A DNA stretch of 21,140 nucleotides. Source: Nitrospiraceae bacterium UBA6898 (GTDB lineage Bacteria > Nitrospirota > Thermodesulfovibrionia > Thermodesulfovibrionales > UBA6898). How positions within the stretch are numbered: the first letter of the stretch is position 1; every line of letters begins with the position of its first letter. Shown piece by piece: positions 15,130 through 20,700 of the stretch. The stretch lies in NCBI GenBank assembly GCA_002448975.1, contig DKBO01000035.1, forward strand, positions 1 to 21,140. The letters are read 5' to 3'. The position numbers and the translations under genes are program-made. The notes below the pieces were generated by a model. That model made no database searches. It saw nothing but the letters and a program-made list of their open reading frames with translations, and had not been told where the DNA came from.

Positions 15130-15918
15130 TTACCGGTGCAGCAGGGCAAGAGCTTTTTTGTGGAGCCCGGTATTTCCTGCAGCAAGCAAGCTCGTCGTTC
15201 CCTTCAGTTTCAGTGCAAGCGTGTTCAGTTCATTTCCCTGTATGTCTGTGATGATGCCCCCGGATTCTTTTATGAGAAGATACCCTCCTGCGAAATCGAA
15301 GCTGCGCGATGCAGAGGCGGTGGCAAAGACGCTGACAGCGCCGCAGGCAACATAGGCAAGATCAAGCGCGGTCGCTCCCATGCAGCGCACTTTGTCTGCT
15401 GCTGAAAGAAGCGGCATGATAGGCGACAAATCCCGGGAGGGTATTGACGCCTGGAAAGCGACGAAAGAAAATTCTTCTCCTGTCTGACCCCGCATCGAGT
15501 TTCCACGGTAAAAGGCGTTATTACCCTTTTCTGACCAGAAGGCATCGCCATTGACAAGATTTATGATATACGCAAGATAAAGATCCCGGACAACTGTCCC
15601 TGCGGCAACCGCAAGAGAAGTGCCGTAGAATGGTATCCCATGGACAGCATTCCGGCTGCCATCGATAGGGTCTACCAGCACAGTATTTCCGCCTCCGTGA
15701 AGGTGCACGGTGCCTGCTTCTTCTGAAATGACCGTGAGCGGTTTGGCCAGGGCATCAAGGCTGGAGATGATGATCTCCTCAGCGCGCCGGTCGATATGAT
15801 ATGTCTTATCGCCCCCTGCTCCCGTGCCTTCCGGAGCCTTCATATGCAAAGAATGAGTCAGGGGGGAAATCTCCCGGTAGAGTGAAGCACCTATGTTCTG
15901 CAGATCCCTGATTTGCAT
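15130..15918 (-). CDS. inositol monophosphatase / fructose-1,6-bisphosphatase family protein
   Basis: This is a metal-dependent sugar phosphatase of 262 residues. The Mg-binding motifs are present: ISEEAG (64-69, Glu66-Glu67), VDPIDGSRN (82-90, Asp83, Asp86, Gly87, Ser88) and Asp208 in SFDFAGG. The HIDRRAEE segment near the N-terminus and GSRNAVHGIPFY resemble the archaeal dual-activity IMPase/FBPase (type IV) more than E. coli SuhB, so either fructose-1,6-bisphosphate or inositol phosphate could be the substrate. The start has no ribosome-binding site; a TAAAAT lies 8 nt upstream. The zinc-ribbon membrane gene follows. Confidence 0.88.
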   Translation of the reverse strand: MQIRDLQNIGASLYREISPLTHSLHMKAPEGTGAGGDKTYHIDRRAEEIIISSLDALAKPLTVISEEAGTVHLHGGGNTVLVDPIDGSRNAVHGIPFYGTSLAVAAGTVVRDLYLAYIINLVNGDAFWSEKGNNAFYRGNSMRGQTGEEFSFVAFQASIPSRDLSPIMPLLSAADKVRCMGATALDLAYVACGAVSVFATASASRSFDFAGGYLLIKESGGIITDIQGNELNTLALKLKGTTSLLAAGNTGLHKKALALLHR

Positions 15919-15926
15919 ATGGTGAT

Positions 15927-15956
15927 ATTTTACGGGAAGTAGCAGGCTTCAGACAA
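15927..15956 (-). promoter_or_regulatory. promoter of the phosphatase gene, leaderless layout
   Basis: On the minus strand TTGTCT (15956-15951), an 18-nt spacer and TAAAAT (15932-15927) are followed after 8 nt by ATG 15918. This has the same geometry as the glucan phosphorylase and DivIVA-like starts, with no Shine-Dalgarno. Confidence 0.5.
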
Positions 15957-16016
15957 TGTTCGGTGTGAATCGCACGTGTGGGAAGCGCAGGAGAGGGACG
16001 AAGGGTCAGCATGCGG

Positions 16017-16223
16017 CTACCAGGTGAGGGAAAGCAGGCACTGAATGTCTGACTGTAGGACGTTGAACTTACAGTTAAGGACCATGCATTGTTTTGAGCG
16101 GTAACAATGTCCTTCCTTGATGACCACATGCACGGATATCCCCGTGAGGTTGCGATGAGGACAGAGTATATGAAGCTTGCCTGTTGCTTCGGAATAATGG
16201 GTTTCTTTCGGCGTATACCTCAT
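16017..16223 (-). CDS. possible 68-residue cysteine-containing protein
   Basis: This is a weakly supported gene in the 376-nt stretch between the phosphatase and the pirin remnant. From ATG 16223 it would encode 68 residues with five cysteines (HILCPH, GHCYRSKQC, VLNC, SDIQC) and no membrane segment. There is no Shine-Dalgarno, but a TATACT at 16230-16235 ends 6 nt before the ATG, giving a leaderless start like others here. I do not recognise a family. The surrounding DNA is full of decayed genes, so chance or a remnant is equally possible. Nothing else convincing was seen in 15919-16294. Confidence 0.3.
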   Translation of the reverse strand: MRYTPKETHYSEATGKLHILCPHRNLTGISVHVVIKEGHCYRSKQCMVLNCKFNVLQSDIQCLLSLTW

Positions 16224-16294
16224 GTCTATAGTATACCGCTCTTGAGATACAGAAAGAAGGAGCTCTCCAGACAAGGCTGCCGTGCGCAGGCGAA

Positions 16295-16440
16295 GTGGCA
16301 AATGATCCGATACGGGTTCTTTTTGTATCAGGTTGGCCGATCAGTGAACCCGTTGCCTGGCGTGGTTCCATCGTCATGAATGCGGAGGGGAAGCCACGGA
16401 CCTCATTTGAGGAGTATCGGCAAGGGACGCTCCCGGCGTC
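16295..16440 (+). pseudogene. remnant of a pirin-family protein (C-terminus only)
   Basis: The translated stretch NDPIRVLFVSGWPISEPVAW, then RGSIVMN and FEEYRQGTL, matches the C-terminal cupin end of pirin-family proteins, where ...LLVSG.PL.EPV...GP.VMNT...AFEEYRNGTF is standard. The two-cupin N-terminal body (about 200 residues, with metal-binding HPHRGFE-like motifs) is not found in any frame upstream, and the sequence after GTL is not pirin-like. It is best read as the tail of a gene that was otherwise deleted. The frame stays open to 16675 by chance over the opposite-strand SRPBCC remnant. Confidence 0.6.
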
Positions 16441-16507
16441 ACCAAGAAGGCGGAAAAGCGGGATACTCGATGGACAGACGCAGGGACGGCTAAGTAAAGC
16501 TGTTTTT

Positions 16508-16993
16508 CTATTGGCCAGCCCATTGAAGTATTTTAGCAGCGCGATAGTAGAAGATATCCATGGGCTGGTTTCTTATGAGCAGCTTGTGAACAAGAGTGAC
16601 TATGAGAGAAAAAGGCATGCAGTAGCAGACTCATCAGTCATAAATGTTCCCTGCTTTGTTATGGCAAAACAATGAATATGCTTCCAGGTCCTGTAGGGTT
16701 GCTGAATCTGGACATCCGTGAATTCCTCTGGAGGGTGATAGTTCACGATCCTGTTATTCCAGGGCATCTCGATCCCTAACCCGCGGATGCTATAAATAAA
16801 TTCCGATCCCTCAGTGACTGTCAGTGAGGCTGTCAAGACGTGCAGGCGGAAATCAAGCTAGCTATGTGTTATGGAAAAGAGATTGCGGGGGCCTCAAAAA
16901 TGCGAATGCCTGTATACGCGAGACAGGAAGTTGCTGCTCTGTCTTCAAGACAAAGCTTGCCTGTTCAACGCGTTTTATCGTTACGGTGAAAGA
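16508..16993 (-). pseudogene. frameshifted SRPBCC (polyketide cyclase-like, COG4276) gene
   Basis: Three frames of the minus strand together spell one SRPBCC ligand-binding protein. Part 1 ends LKTEQQLPVSRIQAFAF. At the T5 run (A5 at 16896-16900 on the plus strand) the frame shifts to GPRNLFSITHS, followed by a TAG (16858-16860) exactly where the family has Trp (ITP.WLDF), then LDFRLHVLTASLT. The long central part (GSEFIYSIRGLGIEMPW, PPEEFTDVQ, PYRTWKHIHCF, GTFMTDE) is intact. Near 16625-16635 one base is missing, and the third frame continues YCMPFSLIVTLVHKLLI and DIFYYRAAKIL to TAG 16508. Two indels and one nonsense codon make it a pseudogene. The 5' boundary is uncertain; a TTG at 16948 is one possible start. 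Confidence 0.82.
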
Positions 16994-17029
16994 TTCGGGC
17001 AGGAGTGCAGAACTCCAGGAGGTATACAC

Positions 17030-17434
17030 TCAGGCCAGGGTCACAGGGCTTTCACCTCCCCCGATGAGCGGCAGGATCTTCTGCACCGTAAAATAGGCCA
17101 GGAACTTGGGTCCTTTCTGTTTGTCCTCCTCGGGTGTCAGACCGCGTCTTGTCATCCTGGCTATCAACTCCGAGTCAGGCGCTTCCTTTACTTTATTCAG
17201 GAATAGCCGCACTCCCCGGTAGCCTGGACCGTGTTCCATGAACAGAAATGAAGCATGAGGATTCGACTGCAGGTTACGGTGCGTGAGCCGTTCACGCATG
17301 ACAAAGGCAATGTTCCCGTCATCAAAGACATGGGGGGTGGAATAGATGGCTGCATCCACATTCCCCTCTGCGTCAGCGGTGGACAACACCCCTGTACCGG
17401 ATGTGCTCTCAAAGTATTCTTTCAGTGTCATCAT
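17030..17434 (-). CDS. pyridoxamine 5'-phosphate oxidase-family (PPOX) flavin-binding protein
   Basis: The product is a small split-barrel protein of 133-134 residues of the type that binds FMN or a related flavin. The pattern GVLSTADAEGNVDAAIYSTP, NIAFVMRERLTHRNLQSNPH and FLFME...YRGVRLFL is characteristic of the general PPOX family, including stress-related and reductase members, rather than PdxH itself. Two adjacent ATGs are possible; the second (17431) has the better spacing, 6 nt from AGGAGA. It lies 7 nt downstream of the lipocalin gene and should be co-transcribed with it. The substrate is unknown. Confidence 0.88.
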   Translation of the reverse strand: MMTLKEYFESTSGTGVLSTADAEGNVDAAIYSTPHVFDDGNIAFVMRERLTHRNLQSNPHASFLFMEHGPGYRGVRLFLNKVKEAPDSELIARMTRRGLTPEEDKQKGPKFLAYFTVQKILPLIGGGESPVTLA

Positions 17435-17441
17435 TATTCTC

Positions 17442-17990
17442 CTATTTCTGAGGGGTCATGATAAGGCGAGAGGTATCATAGTGTTTCTCTTTCAACCGTG
17501 TGAGGATTCCGTCTAGCAGCGATACCTGCATCTGCGGTGAGCGACTCAGGATCCATAGGTATTTCCGTTTTGGATGTCCTATTGCGGCGTATTCATATTC
17601 TTTCCCAAGATCTATTATCCAGTAGTCTCCAAAGAGTGGCCAGAAAAATGATACCTCCAACTTCGCGTTTGAGGACTTGTCAATGATCCGGGCCATACCG
17701 CGTGCAGATCTTATCCTGCCGTCGAATGAACGATCATAGCATTCATTCAGGACAGCGATCCTGCCGTCAGCCTGCAAAGAGTATGTTGCCCTGCTTCCCA
17801 CGCAGCCCTCCTGGAAGCTATTCGGATATCGGGCAATTTCGTACCATATGCCGGTATAGCGGTTCAGGTCAACAAAAGGTACGGTCTCCAAAGGGGGCAT
17901 CTTCTCTTCTGGAGACGAGCATCCCGATGACATCGTGCAAAAGACCGCCAGCCCTGCGATAAGCCATATGTGCGCACCAAGGTATCTCAT
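17442..17990 (-). CDS. blc: bacterial lipocalin (Blc-like lipoprotein)
   Basis: This is an outer-membrane-type lipocalin of 182 residues. A lipoprotein signal peptide runs to the lipobox SSGC with Cys24 as the lipidated residue. The lipocalin hallmark G-x-W is in RYTGIWYEIARYPNSFQ (about 44-60), followed by the Blc-specific segments SRATYSLQADG, GDYWIIDLGKEYEYAAIGHP and KRKYLWILSR. Family members bind fatty acids or lysophospholipids and are often induced by envelope stress. No Shine-Dalgarno is seen before ATG 17990. It pairs with the downstream PPOX gene, an arrangement that may reflect lipid or oxidative stress (inference). Confidence 0.92.
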   Translation of the reverse strand: MRYLGAHIWLIAGLAVFCTMSSGCSSPEEKMPPLETVPFVDLNRYTGIWYEIARYPNSFQEGCVGSRATYSLQADGRIAVLNECYDRSFDGRIRSARGMARIIDKSSNAKLEVSFFWPLFGDYWIIDLGKEYEYAAIGHPKRKYLWILSRSPQMQVSLLDGILTRLKEKHYDTSRLIMTPQK

Positions 17991-18313
17991 AGTTTTGTAA
18001 TCATGCCGGCAAGTAACAAAGGTGTAGTTATAGTATAGCTGTTTCAGGGCGGGTAAATCCGATAAAGGGAGATATCCATTACCACATTACCATCAGAGGG
18101 TGAGCAGAATATCGCTACTCATGTGCAATCCCCGAACGAGATAGGTCAGGGAAAAGTTGTTGCGGTCGCTGTCATAGCTTCTGGGGTCTGCAAGGTGCCG
18201 GGACTTTCATGGGAAGAGAGGCGATTGTTCTTGACCCTTTCAGGGCTTTCCTGATCAACAGCGCTGCAGAACTTTCGATAATGCGGTATTATGGAAAATA
18301 TGAGGATTAGCTG
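17991..18313 (+). other. intergenic stretch with no supportable gene
   Basis: This is 323 nt between the lipocalin start (-) and the DCC-family gene (+). It is a divergent promoter region for both. TATTAT at 18287-18292 is a plausible -10 for the plus-strand gene, but no good -35 was found. Open frames here are short and match nothing I recognise. Confidence 0.5.
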
Positions 18314-18709
18314 ATGAGCGATGAGGGAAGAAAGACGGGAACGGCTGTGCTCATCTATGATGGTGAGTGCCCTGTATGCCGGAAGACCGTTGCTTGGATC
18401 AGGGAGAACATGCGCAAAGATGCCTTTGAGATGCTTCCCTGTCAGGCAGAAGAGGCCCGGCAGCGGTTCCCTTCCATAGAACAGGCTGTTTGCATGCAGG
18501 CAATGCAGCTCATCCTTTCTGACGGGCAGGTGCTTGCTGGAGAAAAGGCTCTCCCCGAGATCCTTAAGCGGATGAAGCGGTATGGCACAGCAGCAGCACT
18601 CTTCGATCTTCCCGGTGCAGAGACTATTTCCCACTCATTTTACCGCTGGTTTGCAGACAACCGTTACCATATTGCCGAACTGCTATTTCCTGAGAAGAAA
18701 AGAAAATAA
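18314..18709 (+). CDS. DCC-family thiol-disulfide oxidoreductase-like protein (DUF393)
   Basis: The product is 131 residues with the family's defining N-terminal motif YDGECPVC (15-22), whose Cys19 and Cys22 form a CxxC pair, followed by RKTVAWI. LPCQAEEARQRFP, the conserved LSDGQVLAGEKAL segment and a C-terminal FYRWFADNRYHIA (close to the family's Y..IA.NRY) complete the match. Members are predicted thioredoxin-fold redox proteins of unknown substrate. AGGA lies 7 nt before the ATG. It stands alone on this strand and is convergent with the PilZ gene 83 nt away; no clear terminator was seen between them. Confidence 0.88.
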   Translation: MSDEGRKTGTAVLIYDGECPVCRKTVAWIRENMRKDAFEMLPCQAEEARQRFPSIEQAVCMQAMQLILSDGQVLAGEKALPEILKRMKRYGTAAALFDLPGAETISHSFYRWFADNRYHIAELLFPEKKRK

Positions 18710-18792
18710 TAAGTTCATGATGCATCTTCTCGGTGTATATACCGTCGCGGTAGCGGCGCAGCGTATAAAGCGGAGAAAACAGGAGTTTCTGC

Positions 18793-19647
18793 TTAGAGCG
18801 TTTGGATGAAGCTGTTAAGCCGCACCCTGTCGGGATCTGCCATCGCAAGAAACTCTACGCCGATATCAAAGCGCAGGTTATGGCCCTCTTTCCGCGGTAT
18901 GACTGAGGCTATCCTTCCTTTGATCCTGATCGGTTCAGATTCTCGAGGGAGAGGGAGCTTCATGAGATAATGGCCTTCAATTTTTGGGGAACGTTCGCTC
19001 TCTATTAACATGCCGCCGAGACTGATCGTTTTTACATTCAATGCTCGCGGGCATTTCAGGACCGCCTTTGTTTTTGTTTCGAAAGAAAAACGCAGCGGAC
19101 TGGCCCTGAATTCATCGCTCAGCCTTGTTGCGATTGGCGTTCCGGAATTTCTCATATAATCCTTCAGTATGACAATCTCATCTGATGCAATATTGTGAAA
19201 CTGTAATCCGGCAGTATATTCCTTATGCATGGAGCCATTGCTTCTGATTTTACGTTTCCAGACAACGGTGCACCTGATAGCACGCGAAATCTTTTCATCC
19301 CGGATCCTTAATAGATATTTTTCTCCCACGTGAGGGTCTTCCTGGGTACGAATACATGCCCCGTTGAGACTGAGATTGCACAGCTCGATCTCCTCAGTGA
19401 AGAGTAAATGGGCCCGAACATCCATTCCCCGCACAGGATAACGAGTATACTGCCTTTTTTTCAGGTAGTCTGTCTTGTCTATAGCGTTCGCGGTGTTTGA
19501 TTCCTTCCGGTCTTCCCGCTGTGTTTCAGGGGTTAAAATGAAGCGGGTTCCTTCTGAAAAGGGTTCATCCTTCTTGGGGAATCGCCAGAGAGACTTTACT
19601 TTATGAAACAGGCCCATATTTGTTATAACAAGCAATTCCTGTTCCAT
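18793..19647 (-). CDS. protein with two PilZ domains (c-di-GMP receptor candidate)
   Basis: The product is 284 residues with no membrane segment. An N-terminal variable part (1-60) is followed by a PilZ domain (about 62-165) holding both c-di-GMP contact motifs: RQYTR (65-69, RxxxR) and NLSLNG (91-96, [D/N]xSxxG). A second PilZ-like barrel (about 175-284) has KTISLGGMLIES at 206-217, keeping SxxG but without the acidic or amide residue and without an obvious RxxxR. One domain therefore looks able to bind the second messenger and the other looks structural. GAGGG lies 4 nt before ATG 19647. No flagellar, pilus or polysaccharide genes are nearby to suggest an output. Confidence 0.85.
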   Translation of the reverse strand: MEQELLVITNMGLFHKVKSLWRFPKKDEPFSEGTRFILTPETQREDRKESNTANAIDKTDYLKKRQYTRYPVRGMDVRAHLLFTEEIELCNLSLNGACIRTQEDPHVGEKYLLRIRDEKISRAIRCTVVWKRKIRSNGSMHKEYTAGLQFHNIASDEIVILKDYMRNSGTPIATRLSDEFRASPLRFSFETKTKAVLKCPRALNVKTISLGGMLIESERSPKIEGHYLMKLPLPRESEPIRIKGRIASVIPRKEGHNLRFDIGVEFLAMADPDRVRLNSFIQTL

Positions 19648-19735
19648 ATTGCCCTCTTAATGGCTTTGTACGTTTTAGTTATATAACCTACTGATAAATA
19701 ATGATAATTAGCTATTGCTGCTCGGAAAAGAAGAT

Positions 19736-19788
19736 ATGTATTACTATCGGGATTGTGTAATTAAATACATACTCGGAAATCAATTACA
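19736..19788. repeat. two interleaved 7-bp inverted repeats in AT-rich DNA
   Basis: ATGTATT (19736-19742) pairs with AATACAT (19764-19770), and TGTAATT (19756-19762) pairs with AATTACA (19782-19788). Two copies of CTCGGAAA (19721-19728 and 19772-19779) lie in the same 70 bp. The stretch separates the tRNA-Arg 3' end from the PilZ gene promoter region. It could hold operators, or the repeats may be chance in AT-rich sequence. Confidence 0.3.
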
Positions 19789-19804
19789 TAGCGCGAGGGT
19801 TGGG

Positions 19805-19881
19805 TGGTGCCCCCTGCATGATTCGAACATGCGGCCCCAGGTTTAGGAAACCTGTGCTCTATCCTACTGAGCTAAGGGGGC
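19805..19881 (-). tRNA. tRNA-Arg (anticodon CCT), CCA encoded
   Basis: The cloverleaf folds completely on the minus strand. The acceptor is GCCCCCT with AGGGGGC, then discriminator A and an encoded CCA (19807-19805). The D-stem is GCTC/GAGC, and the anticodon stem CAGGT/ACCTG has loop TTCCTAA, giving anticodon CCT. A 5-nt variable loop and T-arm GCATG-TTCGAAT-CATGC complete it. It reads the rare AGG codon. It follows the TIGR00725 gene by 55 nt on the same strand and may be processed from that transcript; no flanking integrase or att repeat was seen. Confidence 0.95.
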
Positions 19882-19936
19882 ATTTTACCTAATTCAGCGA
19901 CAAAAAAGTGATAAGAATCAACAGCGAAAAGATAAA

Positions 19937-20389
19937 CTATAACAGTTCAAAAACCCTTGTAACAGCGTCTTCTGCATTTTTCGCAGGAATGACGCCCCGG
20001 ATTTCCCATGTGGCGATGCCGACCACCGGTTTTTTCATCTGGAGTCCGAAGGCAATTTCAGAGAGCGTTCCGTACTCGCCACCCACTGCAATCAGGGCAT
20101 CTGCTGTGCGCGCTATGATAACATTTCTGCCGATACCCAGTCCAGTTGCGGTAGCCACGTCGATATGAGGGTTTGCGTTTCTCTTGTGGTCCTGAGGCAG
20201 TATACCGATTGTGAGTCCACCTGCTTTTTTTGCCCCTTTTGATGCGGACGCCATGATGCCGTGCAGACCTCCGCATACCAGCACGCCGCCGTTAAGAGCT
20301 ATAAGTCTGCCGACTTCTTCGGCTTCTTTTTTCAGTGAGCTTCCTGCCTCACGTCCACCGATTACGGCGATCAGAAATAGTTGCTTCAT
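19937..20389 (-). CDS. TIGR00725/LOG-like Rossmann-fold protein
   Basis: The product is 150 residues from ATG 20389. It belongs to the family that joins LONELY GUY phosphoribohydrolases and the molybdenum-cofactor carrier protein. Visible motifs are AVIGG at the N-terminal strand, the nucleotide loop CGGLHGIMASASKGA (39-53) and GGEYGTLSEIA (103-113), the TIGR00725 version of PGGxGTxxE. A longer open frame starts at 20500 but overlaps the NifU-like gene; the chosen start forms an ATGA overlap with that gene's stop and has no proper Shine-Dalgarno, so it is most likely translated by coupling. Its substrate is not known; a nucleotide or cofactor is expected. Confidence 0.88.
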   Translation of the reverse strand: MKQLFLIAVIGGREAGSSLKKEAEEVGRLIALNGGVLVCGGLHGIMASASKGAKKAGGLTIGILPQDHKRNANPHIDVATATGLGIGRNVIIARTADALIAVGGEYGTLSEIAFGLQMKKPVVGIATWEIRGVIPAKNAEDAVTRVFELL

Positions 20390-20646
20390 CTTTGCGTCGT
20401 TGCGTTCTGGGGTGCGACGGTAACCATTTTTACCCAATGAATCTCTGCTGTTACTCTTTCCTGGATGGCCCTGACCAGGTCCATGCGGGTCATGTGTCAA
20501 CGCCAGCAGTAGCCGGTCGGCCGTATCCGGACGTCCTGGTCTTTCACGTCCACAAACTCAATATCTCCACCAAGGCTTGTGTATTGGGACTTCAGTTCAT
20601 TGATGATCTGCTTGATTTTCTCGATGTCTTTTTCTATAGTCTCCAT
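20386..20646 (-). CDS. NifU-like domain protein with in-frame TGA: candidate selenoprotein
   Basis: With TGA at codon 50 (20499-20497) read as selenocysteine, the product has 86 residues. AAGGAG stands 5 nt before ATG 20646. Residues 8-86 follow the Nfu/NifU C-terminal domain, which carries a 4Fe-4S cluster between two subunits: IINELKSQYTSLGGDIEFVDV, VRIRPTGYC, then W-R-U, then MTRMDLVRAIQERV and a final VKMVTVAP. In Nfu proteins the motif is CxxC; here it is Cys47-Trp-Arg-Sec50. The frame stays open and family-like after TGA and stops in an ATGA overlap with the next gene, which lacks its own ribosome-binding site. A SECIS-like hairpin lies where bacteria need it. The alternative is a Cys-to-stop mutation, which would leave a 49-residue fragment without the second ligand. 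No sel genes are in the window. Confidence 0.8.
20465..20484 (-). promoter_or_regulatory. bacterial SECIS-like hairpin downstream of the TGA
   Basis: On the minus strand ATGG-A-CCT, loop GGTC, AGG-G-CCAT folds into a 7-bp stem with one A.G mismatch. The loop begins 20 nt after the TGA. From memory, the E. coli fdhF SECIS also begins CAC right after TGA and has a GGUC loop, 18 nt downstream. A G in the first loop positions is the known requirement for SelB. Confidence 0.65.
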
Positions 20647-20700
20647 GTAACTCCTTTATCATAAGAAATTGCCAAGTCATTTTAGCAGATTGGAGCACGT

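Noticed and set aside
16437..16675. Plus-strand frame after the pirin remnant as a real gene
   Set aside because: It runs antisense over the SRPBCC remnant, which explains its openness; no family features after the pirin tail.
20390..20500. Longer N-terminus for the TIGR00725 protein from ATG 20500
   Set aside because: This is the antisense-free but out-of-frame overlap with the NifU-like coding region; the family begins at MKQLFLIAVIGG.
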